64,000 nucleotides of DNA from an uncultured bacterium (GTDB lineage: Bacteria; Cyanobacteriota; Vampirovibrionia; Gastranaerophilales; Gastranaerophilaceae): contig CASDPF010000011.1 of the NCBI GenBank assembly GCA_949282215.1, positions 1 through 64,000 on the forward strand, read 5' to 3'. The notes beneath the pieces were generated by a model. That model searched no databases and was not told where the DNA came from. It was given only the letters and a program-made list of their open reading frames with translations. The translations under genes and the position numbers were made by a program. Shown here piece by piece: positions 34,758 through 43,946 of this stretch. Positions within the stretch are counted from its first letter, which is position 1, and every line of letters begins with the position of its first letter.

Positions 34758-37095
34758 TAGAACCTCCTTCCTTATCAGCTTCTTCTAGAACACGTTTATA
34801 ACCGCAAGAACGATTTGAGCATTCTATAGTAGTACCTTTTCTCAAAATCTTTTTAACAAGTAAAGCCCCACAATCAGGACATTCTTCACCTGTAGGTTCA
34901 TTCCACAAAGTAAAATCACATTCAGGATATTTATCACACCCGAAGAAAACCGTTCCACGTTTTGATTTTCTTTCTACTATCACACCATTTCCGCATTTAG
35001 GACATTTTACACCTGTAGAACGGCGGTATGGTTTGCGGAATTTACAATCTTCATTAACGCATTCCAAATATTTTCCATACGGACCTGTTTTAAAAACCAT
35101 ATCAGCCCCGCATTTTTCGCATTTCTCTTCACATTTTTCCTCAGCAGGTTTATTTTCATCTTCCTGAGGCTCTTCTGAAATGGCATTCAGGGACATAACA
35201 GTCTTACATTCAGGATAACCGGAACAGCCCAAGAATTGATTTCCCTGACGGCTCGTTCTGACAAGCATTGGCTTTCCGCAGTTAGGACATTTTATTTTTG
35301 TTTCAATTCTTACTTTTTCAGCAGTTTTCATCACTGAATTTACGTTCTCTATAAACGGAGTATAAAAATCTTTTAATACTTTATTCCAAACAGCTTTTTT
35401 ATCAGCAATCTCATCGAGTTTACTTTCCATGCCTGCAGTGAATTTATAATCCATAATATCTTTAAACTGGGCACATAACTGTTTCGAGACAGTCCTGCCT
35501 AAAAGTGTCGGGAACAGGACTTTGTTTTTCTTTTCTACATATTTTCTTGTCTGAATAACAGTAATGATTGTTGCATAAGTAGACGGACGGCCGATACCGT
35601 ATTCTTCCAAAGCTTTAACAAGAGAAGCTTCATTGTATCTTGGAGGAGGCTGAGTGAAATGTTGCTTCGGTTCAACTTTTTTACACTTAACTTTATCTCC
35701 TTGTTCCAAATCCGGAATTTTAGCTTCGGCTTCTTGTTCTTCTTCCTCTGCATCGTTATATACTTTCAAAAAACCATCAAAAGTAACTTTGCTTGTACCT
35801 GCTTTGAGAGTATAATCGCCTGCGGTAATTTCGATTGATTTATTTGCCACTTCTGCGGCAATCATTTGAGATGAAATAAATTTTTCCCAAATAAGTTTAT
35901 ATAATTTATATTGATCGTTATCCAAATATTTTTTTATACTATCAGGTGTTCTTTCAGGATAAGAAGGTCTGATTGCTTCGTGAGCATCCTGAACATTTTG
36001 TTTTCCTTTTACATAAACATTTGTTTTTTCAGGGTAATATTCAGGCCCATAGTTTGCGGTAATAAAATCTTTTGCCATAGCATGTGCATCATCGGAAATT
36101 CTCACACTATCAGTTCTCATATAGGTAATCAAACCTACAGGAGTGCCGTCAATTTCAATACCTTCATATAATTTTTGAGCAACCTGCATTGTCTTTTGAA
36201 CACCAAATCCGAGCTTTGAACTGGCTGCTCGTTGCAGAGTTGATGTAATAAAAGGTGCGGTAGGCTTTCTTTTTGTTGTCTTTTTAGTTACCTTTGAAAC
36301 GTCAAAATCATCTGGATATGAAGTTAAAAAATCTACAATTTTTTGGGCTTCTTCTTGGTTTTTTATAGTTTTTTCTACTGATTTACCTTTAATTTTTGAT
36401 AATTCAGCTTCAAAGACTTTGCCGTCTTTATCAAGATTAGCATGAATTGACCAATATTCTTGAGGAACGAATGCTTCTATTTCATCTTCTCTTTCGCAAA
36501 TCATTCTTAAAGCAACGGATTGAACACGACCGGCAGAAAGATTTCTGTTACCTATCTGTTTCCAAAGAACAGGACTTAACTTAAAGCCTACAAGCTTATC
36601 GAGAATTTGTCTCGTCTGTTGTGCCTGAACCATATCCATATCGATGGCACGAGGGTTTTCAACGGAATTTTTAACAGCTTTCGGCGTAATTTCGTTAAAA
36701 ACTATTCGATAAACTTTATCATCTGGAACTTTTAACACTTGTCTTACATGCCAAGCAATTGCCTCCCCCTCACGGTCAGGGTCGGATGCAAGATAAATTT
36801 TATCAGCCTTTTTAGCAAGATCATTTAATCTTGTAACAACTTTTTGCTTCCCCGGAATAATTTCAAACTTAGGTTCAAAATCATGACTTATATCAAAGCC
36901 TAAATTCTCGGTAGCCGCATCTTTTGTCGGTAAATTTCTTATATGCCCGTAACTTGCTTCAATGGTGTAACTATCCCCTAAAATCTTCCTTATAGTTTTA
37001 GATTTAGCAGGAGACTCAACTATTACAAGAGCCTTTTCTTTTTTATTAGATGTCTTTTTACCGGCTTTACTTTCAGCCTCTACCGCATTTGCCAT
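34747..37095 (-). CDS. topA: DNA topoisomerase I
   Basis: TopA relaxes negative supercoils by single-strand passage. The 782-residue type IA enzyme starts with a Toprim domain (ALVIVESPAKSKTIRKIL, then ASDPDREGEAIAWH), contains the active-site Tyr in GLITYMRTDSVRIS and GRPSTYATII, and ends in four zinc-ribbon modules (CPNCGKPML..., CEKCGADMV..., CPKCGNGVI..., CPDCGALLV...). The N-terminal Lys-rich extension (about 1-22) is unusual but short. It is in a leftward run dprA-topA-aroE, as in many bacteria. Confidence 0.97.
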   Translation of the reverse strand: MANAVEAESKAGKKTSNKKEKALVIVESPAKSKTIRKILGDSYTIEASYGHIRNLPTKDAATENLGFDISHDFEPKFEIIPGKQKVVTRLNDLAKKADKIYLASDPDREGEAIAWHVRQVLKVPDDKVYRIVFNEITPKAVKNSVENPRAIDMDMVQAQQTRQILDKLVGFKLSPVLWKQIGNRNLSAGRVQSVALRMICEREDEIEAFVPQEYWSIHANLDKDGKVFEAELSKIKGKSVEKTIKNQEEAQKIVDFLTSYPDDFDVSKVTKKTTKRKPTAPFITSTLQRAASSKLGFGVQKTMQVAQKLYEGIEIDGTPVGLITYMRTDSVRISDDAHAMAKDFITANYGPEYYPEKTNVYVKGKQNVQDAHEAIRPSYPERTPDSIKKYLDNDQYKLYKLIWEKFISSQMIAAEVANKSIEITAGDYTLKAGTSKVTFDGFLKVYNDAEEEEQEAEAKIPDLEQGDKVKCKKVEPKQHFTQPPPRYNEASLVKALEEYGIGRPSTYATIITVIQTRKYVEKKNKVLFPTLLGRTVSKQLCAQFKDIMDYKFTAGMESKLDEIADKKAVWNKVLKDFYTPFIENVNSVMKTAEKVRIETKIKCPNCGKPMLVRTSRQGNQFLGCSGYPECKTVMSLNAISEEPQEDENKPAEEKCEEKCEKCGADMVFKTGPYGKYLECVNEDCKFRKPYRRSTGVKCPKCGNGVIVERKSKRGTVFFGCDKYPECDFTLWNEPTGEECPDCGALLVKKILRKGTTIECSNRSCGYKRVLEEADKEGGSNDE

Positions 37096-37101
37096 TTATA
37101 T

Positions 37102-38187
37102 TTATACCCTCTTATATCTATCTCCGGTTACCTGTTTTATTATGCCTTTAAGCTCCATGGTTGTCAAGTTCATCAACAAATCATCCGTACTTATTTTTGT
37201 TATAGCGGCAATTTCATCAAAACCTTTTTCTTCCAATTCAAGAGCTTGGATAATTTTTTCTTCTTCATCTGTAAGTCCGCTCAAATCTATTTTTAACTGC
37301 TCTACAGGTGTTATTTCCCAACCGAGAGCTTCCAGTATATCCTCAGATTTGGTAACTAACGCCGCTCCGTTTTTCAATAATTTATAAATTCCCTCAGTAT
37401 TAGGATTGGAGATAAGTCCGGGAATACACATTAATTCACGCCCCTGTTCAAGACAAAGATTAGCGGTAATTAAAGCTCCGCTTTTCAATGAAGCTTCAGC
37501 TACAAGAGTTCCGTAAGACATTCCTGAAACAATCCTGTTACGTTGAGGGAATCTGAATTTTAAAGGTTGAAACGTCGGATAATATTCAGTAATTATAGCC
37601 CCATTACCATTTTCAATCCTTTCGTATAATTTCTTATTAGATGTCGGATATATAAAATCAAACCCGCTTGCTATAACACCTATTGTTTTAAGACTATTAT
37701 CCAACGCAGCTTCATGGGCTGTTGTATCAATACCTGCAGCTAATCCTGAAATTATACAAATATCCGTACATGAAAGCTCTGATAATATTTTTCTGACAGC
37801 TTCTTTTGCATGGTAAGTAGATTTTCTTGACCCCACTATAGATAGTGTTTTTTCTAAATTACATCCGAAAATATCCCCCTTATAATACAAAACTGCCGGA
37901 GGATCGGAAATTTGTTTTAACATTTTAGGATAATTTTCATCCTCTAGCGTTAAATATTTAATTCCTCGATTTTCGACAGCAAATAAAGCTTTATCAGGAT
38001 CAATTTTATCGCGTTCTTTCAGAAACGTTTCAGCTTTTTTTACGCTCAAACCGTCAATTTGAGATAGTTCATTCATCCCTGCACTAAAAGCTTCCTCTAT
38101 ATCTCCAAAATAGTTATAGAGGCGTTGTACAAAACTACTGTCTATCTGCTCAATTGCAGAAAATGCGATCCAGAATTTATTTTTCAT
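37102..38187 (-). CDS. dprA: DNA-processing protein DprA
   Basis: DprA loads RecA on incoming single-stranded DNA during natural transformation. The 361 residues have an N-terminal SAM-like region (about 1-75), the extended Rossmann core with LSIVGSRKSTYHAKEAVRKI, ISGLAAGIDTTAHEAAL, FPQRNRIVSGMS and LVAEASLKSGALITA, and a C-terminal winged-helix (LTDEEEKIIQALE to the end). It is full length. Its first 11 bases overlap the TPR gene upstream. With many pilin-like genes around, natural competence is conceivable, but the competence machinery is not in the window. Confidence 0.95.
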   Translation of the reverse strand: MKNKFWIAFSAIEQIDSSFVQRLYNYFGDIEEAFSAGMNELSQIDGLSVKKAETFLKERDKIDPDKALFAVENRGIKYLTLEDENYPKMLKQISDPPAVLYYKGDIFGCNLEKTLSIVGSRKSTYHAKEAVRKILSELSCTDICIISGLAAGIDTTAHEAALDNSLKTIGVIASGFDFIYPTSNKKLYERIENGNGAIITEYYPTFQPLKFRFPQRNRIVSGMSYGTLVAEASLKSGALITANLCLEQGRELMCIPGLISNPNTEGIYKLLKNGAALVTKSEDILEALGWEITPVEQLKIDLSGLTDEEEKIIQALELEEKGFDEIAAITKISTDDLLMNLTTMELKGIIKQVTGDRYKRV

Positions 38188-38956
38188 TCGCCGTTTTCTT
38201 TTTAATTCGCTCTACCAATTTTTGGATATTAGATTTTTCCTCCTCAGGAATTCCCATATCCATATAATCTTCAAAATACTCAACGGCATCCTCATAATCA
38301 CCGCGAGCAAGAAATAAAATTGCTACTTTCTTATATGCTTGATAAAAACCGTCATCCCTTGCGATGGTCTTTAAATAATTGGAAATAGCTTTATCAATCT
38401 CATCATTAGCTTCATAAGCCTGTGCCAAGTAAAAATAAATCCATTGATTATTTTCTTTAAACTCAAGTACATTTTCAAAATTTTCAATAGCTGATGCATA
38501 ATTACCAAGTTCGAAATGAACTTTACCTAAATCATAATATGCATCATAATTTTCAGGCTGGACTTCCAATACATGTTCAAGCTCATCCACGGCTAAATCA
38601 AGCCTTGAATCCTCCATATAAAATCTTGCAAGATAATGACGCAAAACCATATTATCAGGAATTTCATAAATACCTTGAGAAAGTAATTCAATGCCATTAC
38701 CATAATCTTTAGTCTTAAAATAAATATCGGCAAGATTTATATAAGCCTGAGGAAGTTTTGAATCAAGCTCAATTGACTTTAAAAAGTTATCCTCGGCCTT
38801 TTCATTATTTCCTATACTGGCATAGCATTGTGCAACATTATTATAAATTTCAGCAGTCGGTTTTTCTGTTTCTAAAACCGAGCTAAAAATATCTATAGCT
38901 TTTTCATATTCGCCTTTATTATATAAATCTACTGCGTTTTTTATTTTATCACTCAT
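38177..38956 (-). CDS. Tetratricopeptide-repeat protein
   Basis: The 259-residue protein consists of about seven 34-residue TPR units, for example NKGEYEKAIDIFSSVLETEK, YASIGNNEKAEDNFLKSIEL and FELGNYASAIENFENVLEF. It has no signal peptide or membrane helix, so it is likely a cytoplasmic scaffold. It lies between the OstA-like gene (two bases away) and dprA (11-base overlap), so it is in the same operon. The partner proteins cannot be told from sequence. Confidence 0.85.
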   Translation of the reverse strand: MSDKIKNAVDLYNKGEYEKAIDIFSSVLETEKPTAEIYNNVAQCYASIGNNEKAEDNFLKSIELDSKLPQAYINLADIYFKTKDYGNGIELLSQGIYEIPDNMVLRHYLARFYMEDSRLDLAVDELEHVLEVQPENYDAYYDLGKVHFELGNYASAIENFENVLEFKENNQWIYFYLAQAYEANDEIDKAISNYLKTIARDDGFYQAYKKVAILFLARGDYEDAVEYFEDYMDMGIPEEEKSNIQKLVERIKKKTANEK

Positions 38957-38958
38957 AT

Positions 38959-39942
38959 TTACAATCCTAATCCTACGCCTTCACCTTGACCTTCTGAACC
39001 GTCACCGATATTTTTAATTACGGTTCTAGTATTTCCTTCAGCTCGGAAATCTTTCGGATCCAGCATCATCTTCATCTTATCTGCATATATAGTTCTTACA
39101 CCCTGAGTTATGCTTGAGCGTCCTACAAAATAAATATCATTTGGCTTGTTAGTAGTTTTATCAGGATATACGTTAATTTTAGGACCTACCGCATAATAAT
39201 CTTTATACCAAACTCTTACATTACCGCTTGCACTAAATGTATTCTTATCTTGAGTGTATTCTTGCATATTAGATTTCAAAACGAGTTTTGTCCCATCTTC
39301 CATCAAAACATTAGATGTCGTATTTCCTGTAGCCGTTAGAACTTTCGTTGCCTCATTGTAGTAAAATTTATCTGCAAAAGATTCATTAGTTTCACGTTTT
39401 ACTCTACCGTTTCCGATAAGCTCAAGATCTTTTAAATCTCCGTTTTTATCGGTCTTGATAATAGCTTTATCCGAGAAAGTTTCTATTTCTTTGTATTTAA
39501 TAGTTACCATGCCGGTTGCAGTCATAACACCTGTTTTAGTGTTGTATTCCTGCACATCAGAGTTGATTACAACAATAGGAGTTTTTCCGTCAAACACTAC
39601 AGACTGAGTATCGCCCTCAGCTCTTACTATTTTTGTAATCAAAGATACTTTTAAAATATTAGCTTTTACCTCACGTTTTTTATTTTTCTTTATTTCATAA
39701 GCATAAGGTTTGTCGTAAAATGTAGCAGTATCAAGCTGTTGGTTTTCGTCCATATTAACATCAGCAGATTCTCCGACTACACGCAAATCGTCTATTGATA
39801 CATTTACATTTCCGTCAAATTTTATTTTATTTTCTTTTTCAGCATAACTTTGAGTTTTTGATTCAATTACCAAATCAGAAGCCTGAACAATCAGACCTGC
39901 CGAGAACATTAACAAAGTTACAGCTAATAATATTTTTTTCAT
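38959..39942 (-). CDS. OstA/LptA-like periplasmic lipopolysaccharide-transport protein
   Basis: After a signal peptide (LLAVTLLMFSAGLIVQA) the 327-residue protein shows repeated short beta strands of the OstA fold: KIKFDGNVNVSIDDLRVVGE, TATGMVTIKYKEIETFSDKA, FSASGNVRVWYKDYYAVG. LptA bridges the periplasm for LPS. It directly follows the LptC-like gene (one-base overlap, TAATG), a canonical pair. At 327 residues it is longer than E. coli LptA (about 185) and closer to cyanobacterial/Firmicute-type OstA proteins. Confidence 0.85.
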   Translation of the reverse strand: MKKILLAVTLLMFSAGLIVQASDLVIESKTQSYAEKENKIKFDGNVNVSIDDLRVVGESADVNMDENQQLDTATFYDKPYAYEIKKNKKREVKANILKVSLITKIVRAEGDTQSVVFDGKTPIVVINSDVQEYNTKTGVMTATGMVTIKYKEIETFSDKAIIKTDKNGDLKDLELIGNGRVKRETNESFADKFYYNEATKVLTATGNTTSNVLMEDGTKLVLKSNMQEYTQDKNTFSASGNVRVWYKDYYAVGPKINVYPDKTTNKPNDIYFVGRSSITQGVRTIYADKMKMMLDPKDFRAEGNTRTVIKNIGDGSEGQGEGVGLGL

Positions 39943-40565
39943 TATTTCTCCTTAATGTCGTACAATTTTGAAACAGCATTACCTTTTATCTTAAAGTCAT
40001 CGTATCCTGGGCTGATTTCAACCTCATCAGCAGTAGCATACAAATCCTTTCCTCTTGTAATTTTGACATTACCTTTTGCAATAACCGGCTTGTCACTGCC
40101 TGACCATGTGAGTCTGTCAGCCTCTAATACAGTACCGTCTTTTATCACAATACGGGTATCATCATACATTATAATCTGTTTTTTTCTTTCGTTGTATGTA
40201 CCCTTTGAAGATTCAAAACTCATAGAGACTTCATTATCTTCACCGTAAAAATTACCTATACAATTATCAAGCATGGCAACCCCGTTGGTGCTATCATAAT
40301 TACCTGTATCACCGTAAATTTCCCAATATTTTTTATCATCCTTAGTTTCAGTAAGAATAATACCGTTAATCAAAGCTTCCTGCTTGTCCTTTTGTCCTGA
40401 AAGCTGACTTCTGTTAAAGTTGTGTGTAATTATTCCTGCAGAAATAAAAGCCCACATCAAAAGTCCCACAATTGTGAGAAATCCCAAAAGATAAGCCTTC
40501 TTCTTTCTGCTCAAGTTATTCCACTTCATAACAAAAATGGTAGCACGAAAAAGTTTAAAAGACAT
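39942..40565 (-). CDS. LptC-like lipopolysaccharide export protein
   Basis: The 207 residues include a membrane helix (KAYLLGFLTIVGLLMWAFIS, about 23-42) and a periplasmic beta domain (GIILTETKDDKKYWEIYGDT, then GTVLEADRLTWSGSD and KGNVKITRGKDLYATADEVE), the LptC/YrbK pattern. LptC anchors the periplasmic bridge to the LptBFG ABC transporter, which is not in the window. The start is uncertain: ATG at 40565 or at 40529 (MKWNNL), neither with a clear Shine-Dalgarno site. It overlaps the OstA gene start by one base. Confidence 0.82.
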   Translation of the reverse strand: MSFKLFRATIFVMKWNNLSRKKKAYLLGFLTIVGLLMWAFISAGIITHNFNRSQLSGQKDKQEALINGIILTETKDDKKYWEIYGDTGNYDSTNGVAMLDNCIGNFYGEDNEVSMSFESSKGTYNERKKQIIMYDDTRIVIKDGTVLEADRLTWSGSDKPVIAKGNVKITRGKDLYATADEVEISPGYDDFKIKGNAVSKLYDIKEK

Positions 40566-40595
40566 CTTTTGTAAAAAAATATCAAGGAAGATACC

Positions 40596-41318
40596 TTACC
40601 AAGGATAATCATCCTTAATCTCCCAGCTATCATAATATATTAGTGCAGTACAAGCTAAATTATCATAAGCTTTACCAGATGGATTTGGAGAACAAAGCTC
40701 AAGTAATTTATCTCTTGACAAGCCATAATTTGCCGGAATTAACTTCATTGAATTTACAGAATCTAAAGAAAACATGAAAAAATCACGCCCCAACTGGTTA
40801 GGTTTTGTTTTACCATTAACATCAACAAAGATAACAGGGAATGAATAAATTTGAAAATCCCCATTATAGCCTATAAATAAAGTAACACCATTCACTAACT
40901 CAATGATATAAGATACCCTATTACTATTTGACCAATAAACTTGTCCGGACTTTGTGGTATATCCACTGTAACCAAGCTCATTTATATTAAATGTTCCCGG
41001 ATTTCCTGAATATTTTAAATACGGTTTTATATATTTTTCTGCGAAATTTTCTACCATACTTGTACCTTTATCTGGATTATCAGGATCAATAGAAGTATGA
41101 TAATTATCATTTACATCCCAGTTTTTCATATCACCATAGTCTACCTGTGCCATATTTATTGCCTGATATAACTGACTGTATGTTTGTTTTAATCTTGTTG
41201 CTATCACTTTCTTTTGATGTTTTTGGATTAAAGTCGGTAATGTCATCGCTGCAACTATTCCGATTATTCCTAATGTGATTAGCACTTCTGCCAATGTAAA
41301 AGCATTTTTCTTTTTCAT
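40596..41318 (-). CDS. Prepilin-like protein, DYPW-terminus type
   Basis: The 240-residue protein has leader MKKKNA, then FTLAEVLITLGIIGIVAAMT; Ala is the -1 residue. It carries VIFVDVNGKTKPNQLGRDFF and the C-terminal SWEIKDDYPW. GGAGGACTAA precedes the ATG. Unlike the other DYPW members it has no XRE gene divergent to it; dapA is the divergent neighbour, and a C11 tract (G11 when read on this strand) lies about 154 bp upstream. It ends 31 bases before the LptC-like gene start on the same strand, so readthrough into the envelope operon is possible. Confidence 0.87.
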   Translation of the reverse strand: MKKKNAFTLAEVLITLGIIGIVAAMTLPTLIQKHQKKVIATRLKQTYSQLYQAINMAQVDYGDMKNWDVNDNYHTSIDPDNPDKGTSMVENFAEKYIKPYLKYSGNPGTFNINELGYSGYTTKSGQVYWSNSNRVSYIIELVNGVTLFIGYNGDFQIYSFPVIFVDVNGKTKPNQLGRDFFMFSLDSVNSMKLIPANYGLSRDKLLELCSPNPSGKAYDNLACTALIYYDSWEIKDDYPW

Positions 41319-41444
41319 TTAGTCCTCCGTTTGTTTAATATTTTTTATTAACTGTTTTAAAAATTTTGCACGACAATTCCCCGTGTCTTTTGGCACGGTT
41401 TCCTATTCTGCATACTTTCTTTCGAACGGAGGTATAAGTCTGAA

Positions 41445-41564
41445 ATGCTTACTATTACTTGTAAGCAGGTGCCCCCCCCCCCGAAATTCTATCTATTTGC
41501 GATCAATTTCCGCAACTTCAATGTTCTTAATATAAATCGTTCCTACATTATGTTTGAGGTATAA
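41445..41564 (+). other. Possible 39-codon leader ORF spanning an 11-C tract
   Basis: GGAGGT (41429-41434) lies 11 bases before ATG 41445. The frame reads MLTITCKQV, four Pro codons from the tract, then KFYLFAINFRNFNVLNI and ends FEV at TAA 41562, just before dapA. Changing the C count gives different short ends. A hairpin GCTTAC/GTAAGC (41447-41466) overlaps the start. Whether it is translated is unknown; I list it because of the tract and ribosome site. Confidence 0.3.
41472..41482. repeat. 11-C homopolymer between pseudopilin and dapA
   Basis: Eleven C residues (G11 on the minus strand), exactly the same length as the two coding G tracts. It sits 127 bp before the dapA ATG and 154 bp before the divergent pseudopilin ATG, so any effect would be on transcription, leader folding or the short ORF. 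Confidence 0.9.
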
Positions 41565-41608
41565 TTTAGATTAGGAGAAAGTCTTAGTTTATAAGGAAAG
41601 AGGTAATT

Positions 41609-42502
41609 ATGGCAATCAGATTTGATGCAGGGGAAGTTATAACCGCAATGGTTACGCCGTTTGATAAAAACAGAGAAATAGACTACAACAAAGTTGAAGA
41701 TTTAACCAAATATCTTGTAAATAACGGCAGCGATACACTTCTTGTAGCAGGCACTACAGGGGAAGGACCTACTCTCACTCACGAAGAAGAAATTGAAGTA
41801 CTCAGCACCGTGAAAAGAGCGAATGCAAACAAGGCTAAAGTTATTATGAATGCAGGTTCTAACTGTACAATGACAGCAATTAGAACAGCAAAACTAGCTC
41901 AAAAAGAAGATGTCGATGCTATTCTTTCAGTTGTACCTTACTACAACAAACCTTCACAAAAAGGTATGATTGAGCATTTCTCTGCTATCGCAAAAAGTAC
42001 TGATTTACCTGTTATCATATATAACATACCTTCAAGAACCAGTGTAAATATGCTTCCTGAGACCGTAGCAAAACTTGCTAAAGAATTTGATAACATCGTA
42101 GGCATCAAACAAAGTTTCGCTGATATGGATGCAATCACGGAAATGAAATTGATTTGTCCTGATGATTTTTCAGTATATTCAGGAGATGACAGCCTTACAC
42201 TGCCAATGTTATCACTTGGTGCAAGAGGGGTTGTGTCAGTTGCATCACACATTTTCGGCTCTGAATTAAAATCTATGATTAGAAACTACAAAACAGGTGA
42301 ATTTTTAGCTGCATTAAATATGCATAAAAAATTATATCCTGCATTCAAAAAGCTATTTATGGCACCTAATCCTGTTCCGGTAAAAGCCGCGTTAGCTCAT
42401 AAAGGAATTATAGAAGAATACGTTCGTCGTCCGCTTGTAGAACTTTCTGATGATGAAAAAACAACCTTGTTCAATGTTTTGGACAGCGTAAAAGAAGATT
42501 AG
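41609..42502 (+). CDS. dapA: 4-hydroxy-tetrahydrodipicolinate synthase
   Basis: DapA condenses pyruvate with aspartate semialdehyde in lysine and meso-diaminopimelate synthesis. The 297-residue TIM-barrel has TAMVTPFDKNREIDY (about 11-25), LLVAGTTGEGPTLTHEE, YYNKPSQKGMIEHF with the catalytic Tyr, IYNIPSRTSVNM and IVGIKQS with the Schiff-base Lys. An AAAGAGGTAATT ribosome site precedes the ATG, and a TATAAT box at 41560 suggests the promoter. The upstream C tract is described separately. Confidence 0.96.
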   Translation: MAIRFDAGEVITAMVTPFDKNREIDYNKVEDLTKYLVNNGSDTLLVAGTTGEGPTLTHEEEIEVLSTVKRANANKAKVIMNAGSNCTMTAIRTAKLAQKEDVDAILSVVPYYNKPSQKGMIEHFSAIAKSTDLPVIIYNIPSRTSVNMLPETVAKLAKEFDNIVGIKQSFADMDAITEMKLICPDDFSVYSGDDSLTLPMLSLGARGVVSVASHIFGSELKSMIRNYKTGEFLAALNMHKKLYPAFKKLFMAPNPVPVKAALAHKGIIEEYVRRPLVELSDDEKTTLFNVLDSVKED

Positions 42503-42587
42503 CCCTCTAGGCTATCAATTTCAATTTTATTTTTTATTAAAATTTGAAAATATAAAATAAAAAGTACAGATAAAAGAGGATAAAAAA

Positions 42588-43895
42588 GTGAAAAACAAAA
42601 TTATCATGTTTTGGGCAATTGTACTTATTGTAGTAGCTTCAATAATTACAATTTTCGTAAAACCAACAAAACTCGGTCTTGATTTGGTCGGGGGATCCCG
42701 TCTTGTAATCGAAGCCGAAACGACCAAAAATGTTCCTGTAATAACGCAGGAAGTCATGGACAGATTACAGTTTGCAATTGAAAACCGTGTAAACAAATTA
42801 GGTGTTGCAGAAACTGTCGTTCAACAAATCGGTGAAAAAAGATTATTAATCGAAATTCCTAACGTAACTGATTTAAAAGAAGCAAAAGCATTCTTAGGAG
42901 AAACTGCTCAATTAGAATTCAAAAAAGAAGCTATCGGACCTGATGGGGTACAAACTTGGGTGGAAACAGGGCTTACCGGTCAAGACCTTGCAAAATCCAC
43001 TCTAACAACAGACTCTGCAGGTCATTGGGTTGTATCTTTAGAATTCAAATCTGAAGGCTCAAAAAAATTCGCAGATTTAACAAAAGAACTTGTTAATAAA
43101 CCTATGGCAATCTTCTTTAACGGTGATCTCGTATCAGCCCCTAACGTAAATGAACCAATATATGGCGGAAAAGCTCAAATTTCAGGCGGAGACAGCGGTT
43201 TCGCTTATGAAGAAGCTGAAAGAATGGTAAACCTATTGAATGCAGGTGCATTACCTGTACCGGCTAAAATTGTTGAAGAAAATACTGTAGGTCCTACTCT
43301 TGGTGCGGATAGTATTGCAAAATCAAAAGTTGCAGGTATCATAGGCCTAGGCCTTGTTATGTTGTTTATGGTAGCTTATTACAGATTACCTGGACTTATC
43401 GCTGACATCGCATTAGTAATTTACAGTTTAATTCTTTTTGCTCTATTCAAAGCTATCCCTGTTACCTTAACTCTTGCAGGTATTGCAGGTTTCATTTTAA
43501 GTATTGGTATGGCGGTTGATGCTAACATTCTTATATTTGAAAGAACTAAAGAAGAATTAAGAGCAGGAAGAAATTTATTCACAGCCATAAATTCAGGCTT
43601 TGACAGAGCCTTCACTAGTATTTTCGATTCAAATATGACAACGATTATTACCTGCGTAATCCTTTATATGCTTGGTACAAGTATTGTTAAAGGCTTCGCG
43701 CTCACTCTTGCTTTAGGTGTAATTATTTCAATGTTCAGTGCTATAACTATTACAAAAAACTTTATGCATTTAATCTTCGGTACTGGAGAATTGAAATATC
43801 CGGCACTGTTCGGTTTGCGTAAAGATGAAATCGGAAAAGGGTTTGAAGCAACAGAAACTAAACGTGAAAATGCCCGTTTCGGAATTTTGGATTAG
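42588..43895 (+). CDS. secD: Protein translocase subunit SecD
   Basis: SecD uses the proton motive force with SecF to pull preproteins out of the Sec channel. It has 435 residues: a first membrane helix, LGLDLVGGSRLVIEAE (periplasmic P1 start, about 26-41), SVAD-like periplasmic domain with VGPTLGADSIAKSKVAG, then five RND-type helices with DANILIFERTKEELRAG (about 306-322) and a late FGLRKDEIGKG. It is the compact form of SecD. It is followed by secF. Confidence 0.95.
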   Translation: MKNKIIMFWAIVLIVVASIITIFVKPTKLGLDLVGGSRLVIEAETTKNVPVITQEVMDRLQFAIENRVNKLGVAETVVQQIGEKRLLIEIPNVTDLKEAKAFLGETAQLEFKKEAIGPDGVQTWVETGLTGQDLAKSTLTTDSAGHWVVSLEFKSEGSKKFADLTKELVNKPMAIFFNGDLVSAPNVNEPIYGGKAQISGGDSGFAYEEAERMVNLLNAGALPVPAKIVEENTVGPTLGADSIAKSKVAGIIGLGLVMLFMVAYYRLPGLIADIALVIYSLILFALFKAIPVTLTLAGIAGFILSIGMAVDANILIFERTKEELRAGRNLFTAINSGFDRAFTSIFDSNMTTIITCVILYMLGTSIVKGFALTLALGVIISMFSAITITKNFMHLIFGTGELKYPALFGLRKDEIGKGFEATETKRENARFGILD

Positions 43896-43946
43896 AAATT
43901 CGCGAAATACGTGTATGAACCAGTAAAATTAAGAGGTAAAACAAAA

